A stretch of 64,000 nucleotides of DNA from Streptomyces niger (GTDB taxonomy: Bacteria; Actinomycetota; Actinomycetes; Streptomycetales; Streptomycetaceae): NCBI RefSeq assembly GCF_000718305.1, contig NZ_JOFQ01000018.1:1-64000 (forward strand), written 5' to 3'. Below the pieces are notes generated by a model. It searched no databases and had not been told where the DNA came from. It worked only from the letters and a program-made list of their open reading frames with translations. The position numbers were made by a program, and so were the translations under genes. Positions 57,265 through 64,000 of the stretch are shown one piece after another (within the stretch, counting starts at the first letter, position 1; the number at the start of each line of letters is the position of its first letter).

Positions 57265-58573
57265 TCGCTTCCTCGGCGAGCTCGTCGGCGATCGAGGCAT
57301 CGTCCTTGCCGGTGAGGTAGGCGGAGACGTACAGCTGGACGACCTTGCTGTACGTGGCGTAGTGCGCGCTCCGCGGGCGGGGCGCCGCGTCGTCGAGCGC
57401 GCGGTGCAGCAGGTCCGTGTACGGCGGGTCCTGCCCTGCCGGCGCGGCGCCGTGCCGGGCGCCGTCGTCCTCCTCCCGCCGGGCGTCCTCGGGCGGCAGG
57501 TCGCACGCGGGCGCCGTGCCGTCGTACGCCGAGGCGCGGGTGGCCGCGAAGCCGCGCTGCAGCAGGCAGCGCTCGCTGCGGGCCGAGGTGAGGGCGGTGA
57601 TCAGGGAGCGGGCCTCGGCCGGGTGCGCGGCGTCGGCCGCCACGGCGAGGTTCTGGCCGCCCAGGACCGTGCGGTGCCGGCCCTCCGGCGAGCCCGCGGG
57701 CAGCTGGGCCACGTCGAACTGCCGGCCCGGTGCCAGTTTCTCGGCGACCGAGGCGTACTCCACCGGCCAGTTCCGCATGAACAGCGCCCGGCCCTCGGCG
57801 AACCACTGCCGGCTGGCGGTCTCGTCCATCGCCGTCGCCTCCTGCGGCATGATCGTGCGCAACCGCTCCTTGAGCGCGTACACGCCCTGCTGCAACGCCC
57901 CGGCGAGATGGGCGGTCCGCTCCGGGTCGCCGCCGGACGCCCAGACCGACTCCAGGGTGTTGACCGTGAGGCCTTCGTAGGGCCGCAGCTGGGCGACCAT
58001 GCCGTACAGCTTCTCGTCCGCCGGGCGGTGGGCGTTCTCCTCGGCCATGATCTTCTGCGACCAGGTCCGCAGCTGCTCCCAGGTGTCGGGCGGCCCGTCG
58101 TACCCGTACTTCGCCAGCAGGTCGCTGCGGTAGTAGAGCAGCCCGGCGTCGGTGTTGAAGGGGACGGCCCAGACGGTGCCGTCGGAGCCGGTGGTGGTCG
58201 TCTTCTTGACGCTGGCGAGGAAGTCGCCGCTCAGCTCCCTGCCCCAGGGCCGGATGATGCCCGCCGCGGCGAACTCCGCGGTCCAGGCCACGTCGATGTT
58301 GAGCACGTCGTACCCGCCGTTGCCGGACTGGCCCGCGGCCAGCAGCTGGCTGCGCTGCGCGTCGGCGGTGTCCGGCAGCTTCACGATGCGGACGTGCTTG
58401 CCGGTCCGCCGCTCCCACGCGCGGATCAGTTCGCGGCGCACCCCCGTACTGCTGAGATCGCTGCCGGTGGCCAGGACGATGTCGCCGTCCGCCGCGGGTG
58501 TCGGCCCCGGGTCCGTACAGCCCCCCGCGAGCAGGCAGAGCACGGCGGCGACCGCCGCGGCCACGCGCTTCAC
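57227..58573 (-). CDS. Extracellular solute-binding lipoprotein of the caspase operon
   Basis: 448 residues from the GTG at 58573. Lipoprotein signal peptide with lipobox LLAGGC (Cys near 20). Type-2 periplasmic-binding fold like ABC sugar-binding proteins: DIVLATGSDLSSTGVRRELIRAWERRTGKHVRIV, YDVLNIDVAWTAEFAAAGII, VPFNTDAGLLYYRSDLLAKYGYDGPPDTWEQL, and LGGQNLAVAADAAHPAEARSLI. No permease or ATPase is encoded nearby, so it is not a plain importer component. It overlaps the caspase-SBP-vWA gene by 4 nt (GTGA), hence co-translated; likely a secreted ligand-binding partner of that protein. Confidence 0.9.
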   Translation of the reverse strand: MKRVAAAVAAVLCLLAGGCTDPGPTPAADGDIVLATGSDLSSTGVRRELIRAWERRTGKHVRIVKLPDTADAQRSQLLAAGQSGNGGYDVLNIDVAWTAEFAAAGIIRPWGRELSGDFLASVKKTTTTGSDGTVWAVPFNTDAGLLYYRSDLLAKYGYDGPPDTWEQLRTWSQKIMAEENAHRPADEKLYGMVAQLRPYEGLTVNTLESVWASGGDPERTAHLAGALQQGVYALKERLRTIMPQEATAMDETASRQWFAEGRALFMRNWPVEYASVAEKLAPGRQFDVAQLPAGSPEGRHRTVLGGQNLAVAADAAHPAEARSLITALTSARSERCLLQRGFAATRASAYDGTAPACDLPPEDARREEDDGARHGAAPAGQDPPYTDLLHRALDDAAPRPRSAHYATYSKVVQLYVSAYLTGKDDASIADELAEEATKALSGRGERGG

Positions 58574-61248
58574 CGGCCCGCCTCCTGTCCGCCCGTACCG
58601 AAGGAGGCCACCAACCCGGCCAGGGTGTCCGCGGCTCCCGGACCACCGGCCACGCAGTTGCCGCCCGAGCCCTCGACGACGTGCCGCACCGGGGCCGCGT
58701 CGCAGCCGCCCTTGCCGGCCGCCAGCACGACCACGGGAATCCGGGGGTGCGCGGCGAGCGCGTCGGAGAGCGCCTCGCGCGCCGCCGCCGACCGCTTGCC
58801 CGCGCCGTCGTCCTCGTCCAGGACGAGCACCACGGCCTTCGTCCGCTCGGCCGGGCCGTCGCGCAGCCGGTCCAGCGCGGCGGTGAGCGCCTCCTGCATC
58901 CACGCGCCCTGGTCGACGAGGCCGCCGTCGTCCCGCTGGAGGCGGTCCAGCACTTCGCGCCCCGCTGCCGGGTCGGTGCTGCCGGCCCTGACCCGTTCGA
59001 CGGGGCGCTCGCGGTCCCGGGCCGCGGTGCCGGCCCGGGGGTAGGTCCACAGTCCGTACGTGTCCTTCGGCCCGAGCACCTCCAGGGCGCGGCCGACCGC
59101 GTCCGCCGCCACGGAGATCCGGCCCCCGTCCGCCATGGAGGTGGAGGTGTCGAGGAGGAAGAGGAGCTGACCGGGGCGGTGCGCCGAGTCGTACGCCGCC
59201 AGCACCTGGGAGACCCGCTGCCGCCCTGCGGTGTACGGCTCCACGCCGATGTCCGGCAGGACGCCGGCGCGGCTGTCCCGGAGCGGGGAGTCGGTGGGTG
59301 CCGGGGCGGCGGCGCCTTTCGCGTTCACTCCGCGGTACCCGGCCCGCGTGATCACCTTCTGGCCACCGTCCGGCCGCCGCAGCCAGTCGGCGAACCGGTC
59401 CGAGGCGGCCCGCCGGCGGGCGGCGTCCGCCGCCCCCTTCCAGGCCACCCGGATCAGCGGGTGGTCCAGGCCCGGCACGCCGGACGGGTAGTAGGCCTCG
59501 TAGCGGTCCTCCTTCTCGGGAACGGTGGCGAGGGCCGGGCAGTTCCCGACGGCGTGCCCGAGATTGGCGTCGGTGAGGGACTTCTCCGTGACCAGCGGCG
59601 CCGCGGTGGCGCGTGACACCGCGCCGGCCGACGCCGCACCCGGGCGCAGGGAGCACAGCAGCTCCGCGCTGCCGGCGTACTGGCTGCCCGGCGCCCGCAG
59701 CCGGTTCTCGGCGCGCTCGGCCACGCCCGTCCGGGGCGCGCCGCCGTCCAGCGCGACGGGGGTGCCGTCGTCGGCCAGGTAGAGGCCGATGGTGTGCATC
59801 AGCCCGACGCCGGACAGTACGGGGCTGGGGCGGAGCAGCCGCAGCTTCCGGTCGGCCGCGTCGTCCAGGATCTCGTGCCAGCTGCTGCCGGCCTGTTCCA
59901 CGTCGGACAGGCCGCGCGTCTCGGGGACGCCGACGACGAGCGGGGTGTAGGCGACCGGGCCGACCCGGTGCAGGGTGACGGGGGCGTGTGCGGCCATGCC
60001 CTGGCGGACCTGGAGGTGGTCGACGGTCGATTCGGGCACCCACAGGTCGGGCTGGGGACCGGGGCGATACAGCGGCTCGACGGCCTCGCCGCCGGCGCCT
60101 CCCTCCGGGGCCTCGTCCTCCCCCTCGGCCTCGCCCCGCCAGCGGTCCGCCGCGGCGAAGCCCTGTGCCACCTGGTCCTTGGCGGCGGAGTAGACGGTGA
60201 TCTGGGTGCGCCGGCAGCCGTCGGGGACGTCGTCCTCGCCCGGCACGGGCGCGGTGTTGAGGTCGGACATCTCGTACGCGAGGGCCGCGGCGCGCAGCGT
60301 CGGTTCGGCCTCGGGGGCGGTGAGCAGCCGCAGTTCCTGGGCGGGCGGGCAGTCCCCCGGCGGCCGCAGCCGGTCGGTGACCACCAGGGCGGTGGCGACG
60401 AGGGCCAGCGCGGCGGCGGCGGACAGCAGCTGTAACCGGCGCCGCGGGCGGGAGCGCCACCAGCGTCGGGCGCGGACGACGAACGGCGTACGAGGGCGCG
60501 CTTCCCTGGTGGCGAAGGAGACGACCACGTCGTCGACGGTGTTCCGCTTGGAGGCGCGCGGCACCCAGGCGCCGCCCTGCGGGGTGGTGTGGTCGGCGAG
60601 TCGCCGACGCAGCTCACCGGCCAGGTCCTCGAAGGTGACGCACTCCTTGCCCTCGATGCCGTGTTCGAGGATGTCGAGCACGGCCCGGGTGAAGGTGGTG
60701 CCGCCGCCGGGCTCGGTGCCGCTGAAGATCCGGCGGTTCGGCTGCGCGGCCATCAGCAGTGAGACCGGCTTGTCGTCGGTGCGGAAGCTGTCGTCCGCGT
60801 TGCCCGCGAAGCAGCATTCGAGCACGACGACGACGCGGTCGGCGCGCGACCTCTCCAGGCGCGGCAGGACGTCCTTGACCCAGGAGACCGCTTCGTACGA
60901 GGCGACCCGGGGCTTGTCCTGCGCCACCCGCGACGTCTCGACCAGCAGGTGCAGGTCGCCGCCGTCGCGCCGGACCCGGCCGTGTCCGGAGAAGTAGACC
61001 AGCAGCAGTCCGCGGGCCTCGTGGGCCGCGGTGCGCAGCGCGGCGGTCAGCTCCTCCGGGGTCTTCGGGCGCAGCGGCGTCACTTCCTGGGGCAGGAAGA
61101 GGTCGGTGGCCGGGGCGCACAGCACCCGGCCCAGCTCGTCGGGGTTGGCGAAGACCGCGTCGAGGTCGGGCAGCCGAGGGTCCTGGTAGCTGCTGACGCC
61201 GATGAGGAGCGCGCGGTTCTGCTTGCCCCGCGCGTCGTAGAGGGGCAT
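58570..61248 (-). CDS. Transmembrane caspase-like / SBP / vWA fusion protein
   Basis: 892 residues. (1) Cytoplasmic caspase-like domain (about 8-245): NRALLIGVSSYQDPRLPDL, catalytic His89 in LVYFSGHGR and Cys146 in VVLECCFAG. (2) Arg-rich stretch (259-271) then one membrane helix (273-290, LLSAAAALALVATALVV). By the positive-inside rule the N-terminus is cytoplasmic. (3) Extracytoplasmic solute-binding-protein-like region (about 300-640: LRLLTAPEAEPTLRAAALAY, PDLWVPESTVDHLQVRQGM, RVAWKGAADAARRRA). (4) vWA domain (about 690-890) with MIDAS DTSTSMADGG near residue 700 and TKAVVLVLDEDDG. It is preceded by an EACC1-like gene (5-nt gap) and followed by a binding lipoprotein (GTGA overlap). Proposed: ligand sensing outside controls a cell-damaging protease inside. 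Confidence 0.88.
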   Translation of the reverse strand: MPLYDARGKQNRALLIGVSSYQDPRLPDLDAVFANPDELGRVLCAPATDLFLPQEVTPLRPKTPEELTAALRTAAHEARGLLLVYFSGHGRVRRDGGDLHLLVETSRVAQDKPRVASYEAVSWVKDVLPRLERSRADRVVVVLECCFAGNADDSFRTDDKPVSLLMAAQPNRRIFSGTEPGGGTTFTRAVLDILEHGIEGKECVTFEDLAGELRRRLADHTTPQGGAWVPRASKRNTVDDVVVSFATREARPRTPFVVRARRWWRSRPRRRLQLLSAAAALALVATALVVTDRLRPPGDCPPAQELRLLTAPEAEPTLRAAALAYEMSDLNTAPVPGEDDVPDGCRRTQITVYSAAKDQVAQGFAAADRWRGEAEGEDEAPEGGAGGEAVEPLYRPGPQPDLWVPESTVDHLQVRQGMAAHAPVTLHRVGPVAYTPLVVGVPETRGLSDVEQAGSSWHEILDDAADRKLRLLRPSPVLSGVGLMHTIGLYLADDGTPVALDGGAPRTGVAERAENRLRAPGSQYAGSAELLCSLRPGAASAGAVSRATAAPLVTEKSLTDANLGHAVGNCPALATVPEKEDRYEAYYPSGVPGLDHPLIRVAWKGAADAARRRAASDRFADWLRRPDGGQKVITRAGYRGVNAKGAAAPAPTDSPLRDSRAGVLPDIGVEPYTAGRQRVSQVLAAYDSAHRPGQLLFLLDTSTSMADGGRISVAADAVGRALEVLGPKDTYGLWTYPRAGTAARDRERPVERVRAGSTDPAAGREVLDRLQRDDGGLVDQGAWMQEALTAALDRLRDGPAERTKAVVLVLDEDDGAGKRSAAAREALSDALAAHPRIPVVVLAAGKGGCDAAPVRHVVEGSGGNCVAGGPGAADTLAGLVASFGTGGQEAGR

Positions 61249-61253
61249 GCCGG

Positions 61254-61685
61254 TTACTCCGTGCCGACGCGGCCACCCTGGTCGCCGCGTTCGGCACGCG
61301 GATCGGGGTCGTCGAGGCGGTGGAGTCCGGAGGCATCACTGATGTCGAGTGCCGGTGTCTCGCCGTCGGCGGCGGTCTCCCTGCGGTGGGCGAGCCACTC
61401 CCGCAGGGCGATGAGGAGCTGCTCGGTCATCGGCGCGGCGACCGCGCCGATGAGGACCAGGACGAGGTCGTCGACGCCGACGGCCATCTCGGGTCCCTGG
61501 CCCGCCGCGTCCGCGCCGGTGGGCGGGGCGGTCCCCGCGCCCGGTGCCCGGCGCCAGCCGTGGTTGTCGGGCGTCAGCCACGACTCGCGCTCCAGCCACC
61601 GCCGGAGGTCTTCCAGATCCTGGCCCCCGTCATGGGTCCCGGTGACTCTCATGCGTACTTCGTGACGCTGCCGGCTCTCCGTCAT
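61254..61685 (-). CDS. EACC1-like effector-associated adaptor protein
   Basis: 143 residues from the ATG with AGGAGGGG upstream. Its pattern - RMRVTGTHDGGQDLEDLRRWLERES, an acidic/Gly loop, then an aliphatic helix GVDDLVLVLIGAVAAPMTEQLLIALREWLAHRR - is that of the effector-associated constant component 1 (EACC1) proteins defined by comparative genomics beside caspase, trypsin-like and other effectors in bacterial conflict systems. It may dock on or regulate the caspase-like protein made from the next gene 5 nt downstream. The mechanism is unknown for the family. Confidence 0.82.
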   Translation of the reverse strand: MTESRQRHEVRMRVTGTHDGGQDLEDLRRWLERESWLTPDNHGWRRAPGAGTAPPTGADAAGQGPEMAVGVDDLVLVLIGAVAAPMTEQLLIALREWLAHRRETAADGETPALDISDASGLHRLDDPDPRAERGDQGGRVGTE

Positions 61686-61849
61686 CCCGTCCCCCTCCTG
61701 CGGCACCTTTGCCATAGGTGCACCGATGGTGTCGCGCCGGACGCGCGGCAGGCAACAGGCCGTCAACAACGGTCCACGCTGTGTCCTTGACCACAGGCCG
61801 TGCCATACGACTGCGTCGCAGGTCAAGGGTGAGTTGACGGCATTCGCGG

Positions 61850-62030
61850 CACGTGGTGGACTGCCCGGTGCCATTCGGCGACAGATGAGGAAGTCCGGTG
61901 AGAATCCGGCGCGGTCCCGCCACTGTCACCGGGGAGCGCTCCTCCAGAGAAGCCACGGCCCGTCGCGAGCACGGGCTGGAAGGCCGGGGGAAGCGTCGAT
62001 CCGGGAGCCAGGAGACTCTCGTCGCCGGTC
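61850..62030 (+). ncRNA. Cobalamin riboswitch
   Basis: Adenosylcobalamin riboswitch upstream of cobD. Core elements in order: GGAAGTCCGGTGAGAATCCG at about 61890 (the conserved core), CGCGGTCCCGCCACTGT at about 61911, and near the 3-prime end GGGAGCCAGGAGACTCTCGTC (B12 box region, 62003-62023). High B12 should repress the cob genes downstream. The exact ends are uncertain by some tens of bases. Confidence 0.93.
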
Positions 62031-62071
62031 ACGTCGAGCCAGGGCGCGGACCCTGAGTGAGGACACACGCC

Positions 62072-62161
62072 ATGCCGGGCTCCGAGCCGAGACCCCAGCC
62101 CTCCGCCGTACGCCCGGCACACCGCCGCGTACGGCCGTCCGACCGAGGCACGGCGGGCTGA
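62072..62161 (+). CDS. Short leader ORF between B12 riboswitch and cobD
   Basis: 29-residue ORF (MPGSEPRPQPSAVRPAHRRV, then nine residues) beginning 41 bp after the riboswitch and ending 7 nt before the cobD ATG, preceded by GAGGAC at usable spacing. The peptide is Pro/Arg-rich with no known family. It could couple translation of cobD to the riboswitch-controlled leader, or be incidental. Confidence 0.4.
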   Translation: MPGSEPRPQPSAVRPAHRRVRPSDRGTAG

Positions 62162-62168
62162 TCCGATC

Positions 62169-63137
62169 ATGCGTGCCGAACACGCCACCTATGCGTGCGG
62201 CGCGGCCCTGGGCTTCCTCGGCGACCTGGCCGTGGGCGACCCCCGCCGCGGCCACCCGGTGGCCGCCTTCGGGCGGGCCGCCGCCGCCGTGGAGCGCGGG
62301 CTGTGGCGCGACCACCGCGGATACGGCGCGGCGCACACCGCGCTGTGCGCCGGCGGTGCCGCCCTGGGCGCCGCCCTGCTCGCCCGTTCCGTACGCCGCT
62401 GCGCCCCCGCACGGGTGGCGCTGACCGCCGCCGCCACCTGGGCCGTACTGGGCGGCACCACGCTGGGCCGGGAGGCGCGCGCCCTCGGCAGCGCGCTGGA
62501 GGCCGGCGACCTGGATGTGGCGCGCGAGCTCCTCCCCCACCTGTGCGGCCGCGACCCGCAGGCCCTGGACGGGCAGCAGATGGCGCGCGCCGTCGTGGAG
62601 TCCGTCGCCGAGAACACCTCCGACGCGGTCGTGGGCGCACTGGTCTGGGGCGCCGTCGGCGGCGTACCGGGCCTGGTCGCCTTCCGCGCGGTGAACACGC
62701 TGGACGCGATGGTGGGCCACAAGTCCGACCGCTACCGCCGCTACGGCTGGGCCTCCGCCCGGCTGGACGACGTGGCGGGCTGGCCCGGAGCGCGGCTGAC
62801 CGCGCTGCTGGCCACCGTCGCCGGGCCCGATCCGCGCGGCGCGTGGCGCGCCTGGCGGGCCGACGGCGGGCGCCACCCCAGCCCCAACGCGGGCCCCGTG
62901 GAGGCGTCGTTCGCCGGGGCGCTCGGCGTACGGCTGGGCGGCACGCTGGCGTACGCGGGGCGGGTCGAGCACCGCCCGGTGCTCAACGACGGCGGCCGCA
63001 CCGTCGAAGGCGCGGACATCGCGCGCGCGGTGCGCCTCTCGCGCCGGGTGAGCGCACTGGCGCTGGCGACGACGGTCGGAGCGCGGATCGCCGTGGGCGC
63101 GGTCCGTACGGCCCGGAAGGCGAGGAGATCCCGGTGA
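62169..63137 (+). CDS. cobD: Adenosylcobinamide-phosphate synthase CobD/CbiB
   Basis: 322 residues; forms the aminopropanol side chain link of cobalamin. Membrane protein with about five hydrophobic regions; CbiB motifs [22 protein letters not shown] at the N-terminus, [57 protein letters not shown] in the centre and [23 protein letters not shown] later. The start ATG follows the leader ORF; the stop overlaps cobQ (GTGA). Confidence 0.93.
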   Translation: MRAEHATYACGAALGFLGDLAVGDPRRGHPVAAFGRAAAAVERGLWRDHRGYGAAHTALCAGGAALGAALLARSVRRCAPARVALTAAATWAVLGGTTLGREARALGSALEAGDLDVARELLPHLCGRDPQALDGQQMARAVVESVAENTSDAVVGALVWGAVGGVPGLVAFRAVNTLDAMVGHKSDRYRRYGWASARLDDVAGWPGARLTALLATVAGPDPRGAWRAWRADGGRHPSPNAGPVEASFAGALGVRLGGTLAYAGRVEHRPVLNDGGRTVEGADIARAVRLSRRVSALALATTVGARIAVGAVRTARKARRSR

Positions 63138-64000
63138 GCGGTACGGACAGGACTCTCGGCGGCGGCCTGCTGGTCGCGGGGACGACGTCGGACGCGGGCA
63201 AGAGCGTGGTGACGGCGGGCATCTGCCGCTGGCTGGCGCGCAAGGGCGTCAAGGTCGCGCCCTTCAAGGCGCAGAACATGTCGCTCAACTCGTACGTGAC
63301 ACGCGAGGGCGCGGAGATCGGGCGGGCCCAGGCCATGCAGGCCGCGGCGGCCCGGGTCGAGCCGACCGCGCTGATGAACCCGGTGCTGCTCAAGCCCGGC
63401 AGCGACCGCAGCAGCCAGGTCGTCCTGCTGGGCAAGCCGGTGGGCGAGCTGAGCGCGCGCGGCTACCACTCGGGGCGCCAGGAGCGGCTCCTCGGTACGG
63501 TCACCGACTGCCTGACCGAGCTGCGGCGTACGCACGACGCGGTGATCTGCGAGGGTGCGGGCAGCCCGGCCGAGATCAACCTGCGCCGTACCGACATCGT
63601 GAACATGGGCCTCGCACGCGCCGCGAACCTCCCCGTGGTCGTCGTCGGCGACATCGACCGCGGCGGCGTCTTCGCGTCCTTCTTCGGCACCACCGCGCTG
63701 CTCTCCGAGGCCGACCAGGCGCACCTGGCGGGCTTCCTGGTGAACAAGTTCCGCGGCGACGTGACGCTGCTGGAGCCGGGCCTGGACATGCTCAAGAAGC
63801 TGAGCGGCCGGCCGACGCTGGGCGTGCTGCCCTTCCGGCACGGGCTCGGCATCGACGAGGAGGACGGCCTGCGCGTCTCGCTGCGCGGCGCGGTCCGCGA
63901 GAGCGTGGTCGCGGCGCCGCACGGCGCCGACATCCTCCGCGTCGCCGTCGCCGCGGTCCCCCTGATGTCCAACTTCACCGACGTGGACGCGCTCGCCGCC
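63134..64000 (+). CDS. cobQ: Cobyric acid synthase CobQ (5-prime part; runs off window)
   Basis: First 289 residues of a protein of about 500. GTG start inside the cobD stop (GTGA). N-terminal P-loop-like amidation domain: [66 protein letters not shown], then [25 protein letters not shown] and [38 protein letters not shown]. The C-terminal glutaminase domain lies beyond the window. It amidates four side chains of adenosylcobyrinic acid diamide. Confidence 0.94.
   Translation, partial: MSGTDRTLGGGLLVAGTTSDAGKSVVTAGICRWLARKGVKVAPFKAQNMSLNSYVTREGAEIGRAQAMQAAAARVEPTALMNPVLLKPGSDRSSQVVLLGKPVGELSARGYHSGRQERLLGTVTDCLTELRRTHDAVICEGAGSPAEINLRRTDIVNMGLARAANLPVVVVGDIDRGGVFASFFGTTALLSEADQAHLAGFLVNKFRGDVTLLEPGLDMLKKLSGRPTLGVLPFRHGLGIDEEDGLRVSLRGAVRESVVAAPHGADILRVAVAAVPLMSNFTDVDALAA

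Noticed and set aside
57227..58573. ABC sugar importer binding protein
   Set aside because: No permease or ATPase genes are adjacent and the gene is translationally coupled to the caspase-SBP-vWA gene, so an importer role is unlikely.
62044..62972. Long antisense frames across the cobD region
   Set aside because: They are Arg/Ala/Pro-rich shadows with no recognisable family, opposite a clear CobD protein.

Overview
The window is chromosomal DNA from a Streptomyces or close relative. Evidence for this is the very high G+C, with G/C at nearly every third codon position, frequent GTG starts, SerB with an N-terminal ACT region, a tiny SGM_5486-type protein beside its transporter, a streptophobe-like membrane protein, the small Gbn-type DNA-binding protein, and Asp23/AmaP envelope genes. 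From memory the gene order follows the conserved Streptomyces core (around SCO1790 to SCO1848 in S. coelicolor); I could not check this by alignment. No insertion sequence, prophage, CRISPR array or tRNA was seen.

Layout. 1-400: promoter/leader of a leftward rRNA operon whose 16S gene lies outside the window. 0.5-12.3 kb: DNA glycosylase, Spo0M, PEBP protein, HNH nuclease, TSUP exporter, NfeD-SPFH pair, ABC ATPase, GAF histidine kinase with NarL-type regulator, IYD-like nitroreductase, secreted lytic transglycosylase with a long leader. 12.3-22 kb: FHA-FHA-ABC-2 transporter, streptophobe protein, SerB, SixA, CynX-type MFS transporter with a 38-residue companion, FadR-type regulator. 22-28.3 kb: fabG-fabI, tldD-pmbA, tyrS. 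28.6-33.2 kb: small membrane proteins, moaA, DUF485-acetate symporter operon with a CRP-like site upstream. 33.7-43.8 kb: subtilase, a fatty-acid-hydroxylase/lysoplasmalogenase-like pair, amidohydrolase, DEDDh-BRCT exonuclease, cysteine-rich protein, SURF1, GH15, atypical SDR. 43.9-46.5 kb: five-gene Asp23/AmaP operon. 46.8-55.5 kb: crotonase, Gbn, ABC-F, VOC protein, unknown protein, hydrolase, class II aldolase, GH25 lysozyme. 55.6-57.2 kb: PiT phosphate transporter behind a PHO box but cut by an in-frame TGA. 57.2-61.7 kb: three-gene EACC1-like / caspase-TM-SBP-vWA / lipoprotein SBP operon. 61.85-64 kb: cobalamin riboswitch, short leader ORF, cobD and the start of cobQ.

Most genes are core housekeeping, lipid, envelope and cofactor functions in short operons with 4-nt ATGA or GTGA overlaps and strong hairpins between convergent units. 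The accessory-looking part is 57.2-61.7 kb. There a cytoplasmic caspase-like protease is joined through one membrane helix to extracytoplasmic ligand-binding and vWA domains, and is co-transcribed with a small EACC1-type adaptor and a secreted binding lipoprotein. It looks like a transmembrane-signalled protease effector system and is the best candidate here for a little-described biological system. The second striking point is the apparently freshly inactivated phosphate transporter.
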